Origin: Odontocerum albicorne
Lineage: Eukaryota > Arthropoda > Insecta > Trichoptera > Odontoceridae
Reading direction: 5' to 3'
NCBI GenBank assembly: GCA_949825065.1
Contig: OX463842.1
Location: forward strand, 8,705,539 to 8,769,538
DNA: 64,000 nt
The notes below the pieces were generated by a model. The model had not been told where the DNA came from, ran no database searches, and saw only the letters and a list, made by a program, of their open reading frames with translations. The position numbers were made by a program, and so were the translations under genes. Positions 33,262 through 44,185 of the stretch are shown here, piece after piece (within the stretch, counting starts at the first letter, position 1; the number at the start of each line of letters is the position of its first letter).

Positions 33262-33274
33262 GGCGTTCAACGTG
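33262..33274 (-). repeat. piggyBac-like right terminal inverted repeat
   Basis: GGCGTTCAACGTG followed by TTAA; perfect partner of the left repeat. Confidence 0.95.
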
Positions 33275-33479
33275 TTAAGATATAAATTTGTATATAGGTA
33301 TAGCCTTTGGCAAATGTTTGTGCTATATACGAGTACATATTAGTTTATTAAATTAAAATAAAACATGAAAATCTAATTAATTCCAAATTTGTAGTGATGC
33401 AAGTATTCGATGTCATGACAGTGGGACAGAGTTTGATGTTGCCTAAAAATGCAAAATATTTTTTAGCAGTGATTTAAGA

Positions 33480-33575
33480 TTTTCAATCTACATGGACTAG
33501 TGAGTTGCGGGTTCGATTCCCGATTGCACCCAAGATACAATTAAAAAAAGGTTCCAGTCTGGCAAAAATTTCTTC
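33480..33575 (+). repeat. SINE fragment (family S, decayed head)
   Basis: GTTGCGGGTTCGATTCCCG contains a good B box and is followed by the family body AAAAAAAGGTTCCAGTCTGG. The A box is degenerate. Confidence 0.55.
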
Positions 33576-34190
33576 TAGTAACATCACCTACGTGCACGGA
33601 TTACGTATGTTAGTTGTATCGGACGTATGCGTCAAACAAAACATATGATTTATTTTGTTTTCCTGTTTTGTTTTATATGTAAAGATGTTTTGTTTGATAT
33701 GTAAAAATGTACTTGCTGTGTACCGATTGTAATGAATTGTTACTTATGCGTGGTCTTCGTAATAGCTACTATTAAAAGTCCGTCGGCCCATGCAAGCGAA
33801 AAACGTGCGAGATACGTAGTATCTCGCAAGCCATGACGGCATACACGAGCGAAAATAGGAGTTTACCGGAAAAGCATAACGTAAACCGAAATCTCCCAGT
33901 ATTGAGCGGCAGTCATCCACCTATTTTACAGTCCTTGTACCGGTGCTTTAGTAGTGTTGTCTCTACGTGTGGTAGTGTTGCTTATATGTGTTCTGACGAA
34001 ACGGAAGTTCCTAGCCTAGTTTAGTTGTTCTAAAATCTAACGCTCGATTACTACCACATCACAAATTCAAATATGTAGATTCATTTATTCATTTATTTGG
34101 TATCCAAACAAATTAATAAATGAAATACCTGACAGGACTCCTTAAAGTTAGTAATCACCAGAACGAAAACTTATTTGTTTTGAACCAGAT
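33576..34190. other. Unassigned stretch
   Basis: A perfect 9-bp-stem hairpin GCGAGATAC-GTA-GTATCTCGC at 33807-33827. The 63-residue frame at 33833-34024 shows no domain. Confidence 0.4.
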
Positions 34191-34197
34191 GAATTGA

Positions 34198-34380
34198 TTA
34201 CCTCCGTGGCCTAGTTGGTAAGACGTCCATCTTCCAGCCCGGAGGTTGTGGGTTCGATCACCGTCAAAGCTCAGATTTTTTTAAATGGGTTCTAGTCTGT
34301 TTTTAATTTAAGTCCTCTTTAATATATTTCTGGTCGGTCGGAAGAAATAACCACATAGCTCTTATCGTGTAATGTAAGTC
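34198..34380 (+). repeat. tRNA-derived SINE (family S)
   Basis: CCTCCGTGGCCTAGTTGGTAA (A box), GGTTGTGGGTTCGATCACC (B box), a body with CAGATTTTTTTAAATGGG, then GGTCGGAAGAAATAACCACATAGC, a decayed form of the shared tail. Confidence 0.7.
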
Positions 34381-34626
34381 ATTGTATCCGTTTTCTTTCA
34401 ACTCTCAAGTATATTCTCGACGATGTGGAGTAGGGGTCACCGATTCGGATACGTTGAAGGCCACCAAACGAGAGAAGACGATAGATTTTGGGACATTATG
34501 TAACCGAATATTGAATAGGCTATTTTTATGTTACAATTTTTACGATAGTTTGAATCAATATGCAGAGCACATTCTGTGGTACTGCGATGATAATCAAATC
34601 AGTGATATCCGAAGGAAACTCCGGTT

Positions 34627-35065
34627 TTGCCTTACATCAGATCATCTTCGGACCGATTATTACTCTTATCTAGCAGCGGCAAAGGATAGTTTTGTTGCAT
34701 TTTCCTTACATCAGCTCATCTTCGGACCGATTATTACTCTTATCTAGCAGCGGCAAAGGATAGTTTGGTTGCATTTTCCTTACATCAGCTCATCTTCGGA
34801 CCGATTATTACTCTTATCTAGCAGCGGCAAAGGATAGTTTTGTTGCATTTTCCTTACATCAGTTCATCTTCGGACCGATTATTACTCTTATCTAGCAGCG
34901 GCAAAGGATAGTTTTGTTGCATTTTCCTTACATCAGCTCATCTTCGGACCGATTATTACTCTTATCTAGCAGCGGCAAAGGATAATTTTGTTGCATTTTC
35001 CTTAGATCAGTTCATCTTCGGACCGATTATTACTCTTATCTAGCAGTGGCAAAGGATAGTTTTGT
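34627..35065. repeat. 74-bp tandem array, six copies
   Basis: CTTCGGACCG anchors at 34646, 34720, 34794, 34868, 34942 and 35016. Units are nearly identical. A 121-codon plus frame (34382-34747) runs into the first units by chance. Confidence 0.9.
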
Positions 35066-35373
35066 TATATTCAAAAATTTCTGTGAAAGTACTGGCAAAT
35101 TGCTGGGCTATTTGAACTCCAAGCCTTAAGCCACTTTATGCTGCGAGTAATTTTCCTTTTTCCTTGAATCTTTTCAAACTCAGGTGGGTCACCGCCGGAG
35201 AAGAAGACCCTTTTTAAGCAGTTCCTTCTTCGTCACTACGTGACACCGCGCTCATAAAAACGCGCTCATAATTCGATCTTCTAGTGTAGATCGCACTGGA
35301 TGGGGACTTATTTTGTCTCCCTCTCCAACAGGGTGAATGGTGGTGAAATCGAACTGAACAAGCTATTTTATTC
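35066..35373. other. Unassigned stretch
   Basis: Less AT-rich than its surroundings, with CCGCGCTCATAAAAACGCGCTC as a short direct repeat. No gene. Confidence 0.35.
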
Positions 35374-35377
35374 TTAA

Positions 35378-35605
35378 CACATTCGCTGCTAAAGACGCCC
35401 CTGGGGCGTCAACACATTCTTTGTAGAGACGCTGATGACGCCCGTTGCGCGTCATTCGATTCTCTTTGTTTGTATGGTATTATTTTTTTCAGTACCTCGA
35501 CACTATTAATAAACTATTTTTTTGGTAAGATTTTAAGGTTTCGAAAATATGATTTTTTTTCAGTACCTCTACACTATTCTATAAATACATATCGCAGTGA
35601 ATGTG
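35378..35605. mobile_element. TTAA MITE, family II
   Basis: A 228-bp element with TTAA on both sides (35374-35377 and 35606-35609). Ends CACATTCGCTGC and, inward from the right, CACATTCACTGC. A perfect palindrome GACGCCCCTGGGGCGTC at 35394-35410 is followed by a repeated end-like CACATTCTTTG and a second hairpin ATGACGC-N7-GCGTCAT at 35435-35455. The layout parallels the piggyBac-like element at 30671 with different sequence. Confidence 0.8.
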
Positions 35606-35609
35606 TTAA

Positions 35610-36285
35610 GGATGGTTTTACATACGATATTCTTTAAATGATTAAAAAAAAGTTTTTTTGTTTAAATATATATGAAACAATGTTATTTTGTTTATAATTA
35701 GTGGAATAACAAAGAAATTTTGTTTGAAATATTTTAAGATGGAGTTACATAAAGTCAACGTCGAAATCTTTGATAAAAATAAGAATTTATATAACCTAGT
35801 TATAATATCAGTTCGTCTAAAAACGCTACCAAAAAAGTCAATGCAATTACTAAGCAATGACAGTTGAATAGTACATTTATTTATAACTAAATTGGAAGGG
35901 AATTTACTGATAAATAAATTTGTGTAAAATTGTCCTTAAAACAAATTATTTATCGTTAACGTAAATTGATAAAATAAATTGTTAAGATAACTATTTGTTT
36001 AGTTGACATTTTATAAAATTGATAAATGAGCGTTCAGTATATATACTCGTAGGTACTATACATCGTTCTGCAGAGTGACAAAAAAAACGATAACAGACAG
36101 ATTACCTAGGTCACTGCACCTGCGTACAACTGCATTATTTGGGTACCCGAGTGCTACGAGTATATCAAGAACTCTGGTTTGCTTAAGATAAGAGCTCACT
36201 GAATCTGCCCCAATCATCACTGTTTATTCATGTATTTATGTACCATTATTTAGTTAATAACACGTCTAAGTTTATAATAATAATA
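35610..36285. other. Unassigned AT-rich stretch
   Basis: TACTCGTA at 36044-36051 and TACGAGTA at 36155-36162. The 71-residue minus frame at its start is hydrophobic low-complexity sequence with no family signature. Confidence 0.4.
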
Positions 36286-36343
36286 ATAAAAGGAAAATTT
36301 GTAAAACGCCATCTAGTGAGCAAACTTTCTTCAAGGACGCTCT

Positions 36344-36459
36344 AACTCAGGATTCGAACCCATTTATAAATTAACTCAGGATTCGAACTCACTTATAAAT
36401 TAACTCAAGATTTGAACCCACTTATAAATTAACACAAGATTCGAACCCACTTATAAAGA
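36344..36459. repeat. 29-bp tandem array, four copies
   Basis: Copies at 36344, 36373, 36402 and 36431 of AACTCAGGATTCGAACCCA plus TTTATAAATT. The GGATTCGAACCC core resembles the complement of a tRNA/SINE B box. Confidence 0.85.
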
Positions 36460-36889
36460 CCTTCCAAAAAACATTGTCTTTAAGTGCATCCTAAAGCTGC
36501 ACACGCCATAGATATCTCTGACACTATATGTTAGAGCAGACCATTCCTTTCTACAAGATCAGTGACAGCAAAATCTTTATCATAATACCACGCCCTATCG
36601 GATTGATTTGGAACAACCAATTTATGAGATGAAAAAAAAACGACCTCAAAGTTTTACTTCTCTCCGAAAGTACTTCCCTCAGACATGAATTTGGAAATAC
36701 AATGGAGATATTCCATTAAGGGACTTAAATACAGTGTCAAAGTTTGAAATCAAGCCGTTCGTGACACTTAGACTTTTTAGACTTTTTAAAGCGAACCAAT
36801 AGGGCAATATTTATTACTACCATATATCAACTTAGCAACTACATTAGATATATCATATAACATAGAATGTAGTCTAGAAATTTGTGAAT
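36460..36889. other. Unassigned stretch
   Basis: Possibly minus-strand LINE 3' sequence, because an (ATT)n tract at 36278-36290 lies left of it. No frame supports this. Confidence 0.3.
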
Positions 36890-37545
36890 TATCGTTAACT
36901 TACTATAACCTTTAACTTATTCTAATTAGAATTATCATTAACTTACTTACATTAATTTATTACAATTATAATTATAGTCAATTTATTATACCCATTAACT
37001 TTTTATAATTATCGTTAACGTATTAAAATAAGAGTTGTCATTGAGTTATTATAACCGTTAACTTATTATAATTAGAGTTATCATTAACTTACTTACGTTA
37101 TTTTTTTACAATTATAATTATTGTTCATTTATTATAACCGTTAACTTTTTATAATTATCGTTAACGTATTAAAATAACAGTTATCATTGACTTATTATCA
37201 CCGATAACTTATTACAATTAGAATTATCGTTAATTTATTACAATTATAATTATTGTTCATATATTATAACCGTTAACTTTTTATATGGTAATTTATGGTT
37301 AACGTATTAAAATAACAGTTATCATTAACTTATTATAGCCGTTAACTTAATATAATTAGAATTATCTTTAACTTACTTACATTAATTTATTACAATTATA
37401 ATTATAGTTCATTTATTATAACCGTTAACTTTTTATAATTATCTTTAACGTATTAAAATAACAGTTACCATTAACTTATTATAACTGATAACTTATTGTG
37501 ATTATAATTATCGTTAACTTACGAGTATTATAACCGTTGTTAGAT
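36890..37545. repeat. Nested GTTAAC array, 146-bp higher-order unit
   Basis: Short variants of TTATCATTAACTTATTATAA form larger units starting near 36936, 37082, 37228 and 37366 (146, 146 and 138 bp apart). TACGAGTA interrupts one subunit at 37520-37527. Confidence 0.8.
37520..37527 (+). repeat. TACGAGTA micro-insertion in GTTAAC array
   Basis: Other subunits read TTAACTTATTATAACCG; here TTAACT-TACGAGTA-TTATAACCG, an exact 6-bp gain at TA. Confidence 0.85.
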
Positions 37546-37705
37546 CCAGTGATTATATTATATTTATAAAAAAGATAACGTAAATTCTAGACAGGACGAA
37601 CTGATTTTGATCCCTGTGAATGCTTTATATGGTTAAACAATCAGGCTGGAGCCAGTTGGATTATTCTGCTATTTGAGTAGTGTTTTCTCAGATGAACGGA
37701 AGAGT

Positions 37706-37713
37706 TACTCGTA
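37706..37713 (-). repeat. TACGAGTA micro-insertion in LINE
   Basis: Here GAGT-TACTCGTA-CAAGAGAT; related LINE copies read GAAT-TA-CGAGGGAT, so six extra bases. Confidence 0.65.
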
Positions 37714-37975
37714 CAAGAGATGCCGAAATGCGTGGAGCGTTAAAATATAGTTATTGAGGCCCTTAGACTTACATACTCAAACCGGACAGCATTGAAATAT
37801 GCTAAGGTTATGGTACAGAACGATATTTTAGTAACAACTTAGATTTATGGAAGTGAAATGTGGACATAAAAAAAAGGCTGGAAGAAGCCAAATTTATGCT
37901 GTAAAATACGTGCACTGATAAAAATACACGGGATGACAATGTATGACAGAATACGGAAAAAAAGTGATTAAAGAT

Positions 37976-38208
37976 AGTTAAAGCATTAACATTTTGGAGG
38001 TTTCAAGACATTTACAATTTGTTTTATGAAATACTGTATATTTCATTTTTTTTAACGGTATAACCATACCGGTTTCAAGGCTTTCATCTCATCATCAGGG
38101 AGCACAAACAAGATTATGAGGTGAAAGCCTTGAAATCAGTAGTGTTATACCGTTACAAAAAGTGGAATAAACAGTGAAATATACAGTGTTTGATAAAACA
38201 GATAACAA
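37976..38208. mobile_element. Penelope-like element, second foldback copy
   Basis: Inverted arms around 38035-38100 and 38113-38190, with the CCGGTTTCAAGGCTTTCA motif and its complement. TGATTAAAGAT flanks it at 37965-37975 and 38209-38219, an exact 11-bp duplication inside a LINE. Confidence 0.8.
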
Positions 38209-38829
38209 TGATTAAAGATTAATGTAAACTTAAGGATGATATGTTGAGTAAGATACGGAAGAGTACTTCGAGAGGGTTTGGACAAGGGGAACGAATGTAT
38301 GAAGAAAGACTGACCTATCAAATATATAGTTTAAAGGTATGGCAGAGGAAGACGGAAGGAAGAAAATGAGCACCAATCAAAAGAGAAACTTTGAGTTGGT
38401 AGACATAAGTCATATCAACTAGGCTTAGTCATCGAAAAAAGGCAAAATAATGGCATTCCACTCAACATCAAAATAGGATGACCAATAATTAACAGCTTTT
38501 TTAGTTAACATTAATAACGTTGATTAATGGAGAATGGTAACAACAGGTATTCATTTATAAGAACCTTTCTAATATGCAACACTCACTCAAAATAGAGCAT
38601 AGCACCAGTGGCGTAACGAGGATATTCTGCGCCCGAGACACACTGCCCCCCTTTCACAAGGTATAAGCTTGTGACATATGGGAATAAGGCAGAAGCCCTG
38701 CTGTCCAAAATAAAGTCTGTATATGTATATGTTTTTTTACATTCATCATAAATTACAAAATATTATAATACGAGTATCTATTTTTATTTTATTTTTTAGC
38801 GTATTGCGTGTTCTTCATACCAGTGAATT

Positions 38830-39121
38830 AATTAATGTGAACTTACGACTGAAGATTAAGATGAAGATCAAGACGAAAAAACTAATTTTGAGATGATTTC
38901 GGCATGTGGAATAAATAATAAAAGTCTAACAAAGCAAAAAGACAGAGCAAATATTAGTAGAAGGCTGGTAGAGGAAGGCCACGGAAAGTATGGTTGGATA
39001 AAGTGAATGATATTTTGAAAAAAAGGATACATAAAAAGTCATAGAAGTCTTGAGAATATTATGAAAAGCAGTGTGGATTAAGAAGAGGCGAAGGATGTGT
39101 GCGATTTGAAGAATTTGAATT
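38830..39121 (+). pseudogene. LINE RT C-terminal remnant inside hAT-like element
   Basis: A decayed LR.FRHV..-like block and GRGRPRKVWLDKVNDIL are readable on the plus strand. The LINE 3' tail (GACGGCGTGATTGTATG) appears only after the 34-bp array, at about 39846. Confidence 0.55.
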
Positions 39122-39680
39122 AAAGGTGAGCATTTCTGCACTCTTATACAACATTATAGGTGAGTATGTCTGCATACTTATACTACAATATAGGTGAGTA
39201 TGTCTCCACACTTATACGTCATTATAGGTGAGTATGTCTGCACACTTATACTACATTAAAGGTGAGTATGTCTGCACACTTATACTACATTATAGGTGAG
39301 TATGTTTGTACACATATACTACATAATAGGTGAGTGTGTCTCCACACTTATACTACATTATAGGTGAGTATGTCTGCACACTTAAATTTCATAATAGGTA
39401 AGTATGTATGCACAACTATACTGCTTTATAGGTGAGTATGTCTGCACACTTATACTACATTATAGGTGAGTATGTCTGCACACTTATACTGCATTATAGG
39501 TGAGTATGTTTGCACACTTATACTACATATTAGGTGAGTATGTCCGCACTGTTATACTACATTAACGGTGGGCATGTCTGCACACTAATACACATTATAG
39601 GTGAGTATGTCTGCACACTTATACTACATTATAGGTGAGCATGTCTGCACACTTATGGTACATTATAGGTAAGTATGTCG
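39122..39680. repeat. 34-bp tandem array, about 16 copies
   Basis: Unit TAGGTGAGTATGTCTGCACA plus CTTATACTACATTA with point changes. It lies between the coding and 3' parts of a LINE, so it expanded inside that copy. Confidence 0.9.
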
Positions 39681-40215
39681 AAATAGATAAGAAAGTATGG
39701 CGTTTTGGCCACTCATTTTATTCCTAAGTAATAAGTAAGGTAAATATTGTATTTTTATGAGTAGGTGTAGGGGGTAGAAGAGGACTGATGTATGTCACGA
39801 TAGAAAAGCCTAGCGCACTCTCATCTCTTCTTATCCTAACAGCAAGACGGCGTGATTGTATGTTTATATTTTTTTATATACGAGTATAATAAAATGATAT
39901 CTAAATCAATTTAATTATAATATATATCAAAGCAGTAATTATTAAGCTGAAAAGTCTTTTCATTCTGTAAAATTAAATATCAGCATTGCCATTATTTCTG
40001 ATTTCAAGTAATATTCATATCTGAAGTACGAACAAAAGCTAAAACAACAGACATTGCTTCAAATTGTGCATAAAAATATCTGACGCCGACAGGGAATAGT
40101 AAAATGAAGTTTTTTTTAATATATTCACTTTGATCCCTGATTTACCCCCTTCTTAGCAATGGGCCCATGGACTAGATCCCTCGACCCTCCTGACCTACCC
40201 TCCACTACGCCACTG

Positions 40216-40504
40216 CACAGCAGCCTTGGTTAATAACCCGGATTACTTGTGAATGTTTTGACATTTTGAAAATACCTTCCCTTCTTCAATATGATTTCTT
40301 AATTATATGTAATTATATCTAACACTTAAATGTTCATTTTATTTTATTATTAAAAATATCAAACTCAACAATTATTATTTTGCCTTTCATAACAATAAAT
40401 AGTTGACTTATTTAACGCTGTTTTGTTATAAAACTGAAGTACTAGAGATATAGATGGCGTGTGCAGCTTCATACAGCACTTGAAGATAACCCTTTTTCGC
40501 AAGT
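40216..40504. other. Unassigned stretch
   Basis: No feature recognised. Confidence 0.3.
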
Positions 40505-40838
40505 CTTATCAAAATGTATATGAACACTACACCTAAAGCCGAATGTGTTACTATCACATATCGGAAGATCTACAATACAAAGGTTTCTTTGTAGTCCTTC
40601 TTCCCTTGTTAAGTTTTCTGCGGTTTTCTTACCAAATATATTTTTATAAACACATGCTGATGCGGGATAGTACTGCATCCACCACATTATTTTCCTTACA
40701 CTCAACTTATGTTCATTTATTTTGTAATAATTTAATCTTTCAGTAAAGGAGGGTTAGAATAACTAGTTAGAGCGCTCTTGAGGAGAGTCTGTTCTCTAAA
40801 CGGCGCTATATAAATTGTCATTTTATTATTATTATTAC
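40505..40838 (+). mobile_element. L2-like LINE 3' end
   Basis: Matches 1640-1978 along its length (TCACATATCGGAAGA, TGCGGTTTTCTTACCAAATA) and ends GGCGCTATATAAATTG with (ATT)n. Confidence 0.55.
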
Positions 40839-41268
40839 TTAAGTAGTCTACCAGGTTTAAAGAAACATACACCTCATCACTATGGTTCCACCCAAACCAT
40901 TGATTCACTGAAAATAAAGAGAACGTTACATATTTTTTTAAAACTCACAGATAAATAGGAACTAAGGTAAAAATAGTAAATTGCTCATCATAAAAGTCAG
41001 CATAATTCATTCCTAATCAGACTATGCCTCAAGATCGAGTATGATTGTCAACCAATTTGTGAATGGAAAACGCCTGTGCGTTAATACGTGTGTAGTGTGC
41101 GAACGGTTGCACTTCAGCAATCACACAGCATTGACAGATAAAATCCAAAGTTCCGATGAGAGCAATCTTCTAAAACAATCAGCAGATTAAATCTGCGGTA
41201 GCCTTTTACTAGGCAGTGTTTTATACAACGCTATCTATGTGTTGTTTTTTAACATCAATATAAAAAAA
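40839..41268. other. Unassigned stretch
   Basis: No feature recognised; short open frames only. Confidence 0.3.
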
Positions 41269-41834
41269 CTAGTTGCAACTCGTGAAATATTCACGGAAGT
41301 AAAACAAATTTTACATTTTTGAAATACCGAATGGAGCAAGATCAGCTTAAAGTTTTTAGGGTTCATTAATGTTTAAAGTTTAAAATAAAAAAAAGGTACA
41401 TCTTGATTGATGAATTATTTGATTCTCAAAAATCTCTTTATACACGATGTTTTGTGTATAAACATTACTGATGTTCAATTTAAATCGTTGATAAAGTTTT
41501 CCTTGAAGACTTGTTTCAGATATATTGACTTTAATGTTTTCGCGTTTCCGACATCTTGAAAAAGCCACGTATAATTGTCTGCATTAAAAAAAAGAGCATA
41601 AGATAAATAAACACAAGTAATTATAAGGTTCAATATAATAGGAAATAAATTAATTATTTAATGAATTACAATTCAAAATAAATTGGCATCGTCCCCTTTT
41701 ACACCGGTTCGTTTAGTATAATTTCAATCTGTTTCGAAGTATTCCTCTCTCGCTCTCTTGTATTCAAAATTCAATTCTCGTATTCTTTCTTTGACGACAA
41801 CCGTTGTACGGGCTTTGGCCTATTTATATTATGA
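41269..41834 (-). mobile_element. Short Helitron, copy 1
   Basis: On the minus strand it starts TCATAATATAAATAGG after an A and ends with the hairpin CGTGAA-TAT-TTCACG, eight bases, then CTAG followed by T. A 5' TC, a 3' CTRR with a hairpin just upstream and A-T insertion are the known marks of Helitrons. 566 bp. It carries the end of a helicase frame. Confidence 0.75.
41380..41577 (-). pseudogene. RepHel helicase C-terminal fragment
   Basis: Reads QLYVAFSRCRKRENIKVNIS, then YTQNIVYKEIFEN, extended by about 13 residues compared with copy 2. LYVAxSRxR and QNIVYKE are the last motifs of the Helitron Pif1-type helicase. Directly upstream is a T-rich tract ending in GCAG, which could be a former intron acceptor. 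The rest of the protein is missing. Confidence 0.75.
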
Positions 41835-42522
41835 TATGCTTGGCAGCATATAAGCTACTGAAAAACATAAATTCAAATGTTAAACGATTTTTTCCAAGTC
41901 AATAAATGTTAATATTATTCTATTTTTCAGTGAATTAGTATGGAAAGAATCTTTTAATTTATTTGTCTTGAAGGACATTTATCAATAATTAATGTAGACT
42001 ATTAATATTTAAATTCCATTTATTGATAAAATGGAAATATTACTTATGTATTTGACAAGAAAAAGACATTTTTAAATTTAATCTATTACCACATAATTAA
42101 TTGAATAATAAAAAATACAACATATTGTGATGGATGATGAAAAATTAAAATGTATAATAGTATTATTTGCTAGTTTCACACTGGAAATGGCAAGTCATGT
42201 TTTGCTGCAAATTATTTGCATAATAAGTTCATTGAACACTGTCATTTCAATGAATTATTCATATGAAGTTAATGCAAACACTGGTTTGCAATTTTAAATG
42301 CAATTTTACAGCATTAATTTCATTGCCGTACATTTATGAATATTAAAAGCCAGATATTTTAAAATTTGACATTTTTATCTAATTTCAATAAAATAAACGC
42401 TAGATAAGTTTTTTTTTGTTCGAGTTATTAAATCTACCTACAGGCGGTTGCAAGTCAAACTTGTTTAAATGTATTAGAATATTTAACAATAAATAACATT
42501 CTTATTCCACTAATAACTTTAA
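41835..42522. other. Unassigned AT-rich stretch
   Basis: No gene or clear repeat. Confidence 0.35.
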
Positions 42523-43128
42523 CCTTTCCCTTCCTGTGCTAAAAAAATCCGCGCGTTCCGGTGCTGTGTATTCAATACACATGTAAAAATGAGCGATTTC
42601 AAATAAAAAAATAAGAATATTCATAGCGAATCGCTTAAATTAATTAAATTTGAAGTCAAAAGTGACAGTAATTGAAATTTAATTGCTGAAAACCTGAAAA
42701 AAAACATCGGCCGACGTTCACAAAACGGGCGAAGCGACCACCTCAAACGAATGCCTGCGAGCTACTGAAGCGAGAGAAGCAAGCGAACTGAGATTCTATT
42801 TCTTGCGTTCCCATATACCGAAGTAGAGTGAGAGTGAGACGTAAATAGCGTCGCTTCCTCACCCATAGCCGTTTTTTAGAATGAATATACATACGACACA
42901 CACTGGCACACGTTTGATTGTATTTGTGAATTTATTCCCGATTTTCACAAAATATCTCTGATGTGGCCGATAAGTGCTAATTATTATTAATATTATTTTG
43001 TTCATTCAATACGTAAATGTATTACGGAGGAATACCTAAAATCTGAACCCAGTATTTATTATATTTATAGAGATATTAAAGTTTTTAGAAGCAATGTGTA
43101 CTAGTTACACATCACAGGAAAGGTAGGG
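42523..43128. mobile_element. TTAA MITE related to family I, 606 bp
   Basis: TTAA at 42519-42522 and 43129-43132. Ends CCTTTCCCTTCCTGTG and, inward from the right, CCCTACCTTTCCTGTG (13 of 16). The run CTAAAAAAATCCGCG and following CGGTGCTG align with 2066-2289. The hairpin at the same place is GTGTATTCAATACAC (42566-42580) instead of CTGGACGCTAAGCGTCCAG. The right side has TGTGTA-N5-TACACA. Confidence 0.75.
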
Positions 43129-43132
43129 TTAA

Positions 43133-44097
43133 TCTCCACTACACGTGTTTCTACCTCCTGTCTCGAAGCTCTTTTCCGGTGGGTGCTTTTATTATTTTCA
43201 TAAAGCTTACATACACAGGTTAAACTCAATTACATACAAAGCTCAAGAAAAATATATACAGCAACAAGAAAAAAAATTACGTACAAAGCTTTAAAATACA
43301 TTATATACGGAAAGAATATAAATATTAGTAACAAGATAACCGAATAGTTTAACAGAAACACTAACTATCATTACTAAGAAAGATAAAAATGCTTTTTTTA
43401 AACATTTTCGGAAATGAAGAAAAGGGACAGCCCGTGATATATAGGAAAAGCACATGGCAGATAAGTTCTACTTATTACCAGTCTAAATCGATCAATATTT
43501 CTGTACCTCGAATACTTGTCAGGAACATAAAACTTCATATTTTCCAACATAGTAGGATTTGATGAAGTGATCCCGGTTTGTTACAAGAGCAATATGCTTA
43601 GGCCATACTTCAAACACCAGTATTATATTTTAACGAATAAATTTACTGTATATTCCCGTTAAAATATTTTTCAATTTCGCAAATAAAATTTTAAAAACAA
43701 TATCTAAATAAAAAAAAACTGGTTCTTCAACTAACCCTTCAATACAAATTAATCATAATTTATTATATCCTGATATTGCCAACAGCTGTCTTAGAAATTA
43801 TTTCTTTCCCTGTTTCTAAAATAATCTTAACTTCCCAATATTCATGCTTAAAAGGAAGGGTTCTTAAGCCAGGGCTGCTCAAGGGTTTTTGTAAACTATT
43901 CAACTTCAAGGGTTGAACATTACAGGTTCGGTGCAGATCAAAAAGCAAGGTTTTACTAAATTAACTAAAAAGTTACTAAAAATACATTATTGAGATGTAA
44001 TATTTTCTTTACAATATGATTATTTCCGGCTTAATATCTAAATATATACTTCTATTAGGGAAGAAATAAAACACGTATTTTAGGGAGGAAACAAAAA
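43133..44097. other. Unassigned stretch
   Basis: CCAGGGCTGCTCAAGGG near 43870 resembles a hAT end but no partner was found. No gene. Confidence 0.35.
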
Positions 44098-44185
44098 AGC
44101 TCCCCTGATGATAAGGTGAAAGCCTTGAAACCGGTAGGGTTATACCGTTACAAAAAGTGGAATAAACAGCGTTTGATTAAACCAA
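44098..44185 (+). repeat. Penelope-like 3' fragment
   Basis: CTCCCCTGATGATAAGGTGA through GAAACCGGTAGGGTTATACC; the same 3' motif as the copies at 5899 and 7145, 5' truncated. Confidence 0.65.

Larger units (their letters stand above)
30671..33274 (-). mobile_element. piggyBac-like transposon, apparently intact
   Basis: A 2604-bp element with exact TTAA duplications (30667-30670 and 33275-33278) and perfect 13-bp ends, CACGTTGAACGCC and its complement. One uninterrupted transposase gene lies inside on the minus strand. Three GGTCA-N4-TGACC palindromes lie near the ends. Target, end length, element length and enzyme all fit the piggyBac superfamily. It contains no TACGAGTA octamer. Confidence 0.95.
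37660..38420 (+). pseudogene. LINE RT remnant split by a Penelope-like insertion
   Basis: The left part (to 37975) has a YG-E-W-T region near 37850 and the VL..I.G.T..DR block. The right part (from 38209) continues with an RG.G.R.YEERLT-like block and a GRGRRKE stretch. The Penelope-like copy at 37976-38208 interrupts it with an 11-bp duplication. Confidence 0.6.
38606..40215. mobile_element. hAT-like element carrying a LINE and an array
   Basis: The ends CAGTGGCGTAACGAGG and (inward from the right) CAGTGGCGTAGTGGAGG share 10 exact bases. The flanks CATAGCAC (38598-38605) and CACAGCAG (40216-40223) agree at 6 of 8, fitting a decayed hAT 8-bp duplication. The interior is mostly a later LINE and the 34-bp array. 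No transposase. Confidence 0.6.

Noticed and set aside
34198..34275. Possible tRNA gene (good A and B boxes)
   Set aside because: The acceptor stem does not close and the same head recurs with a shared non-tRNA body and tail elsewhere, so it is a SINE.
34382..34747. 121-codon plus-strand frame
   Set aside because: Its C-terminal part is the 74-bp tandem repeat and the rest has no recognisable features.
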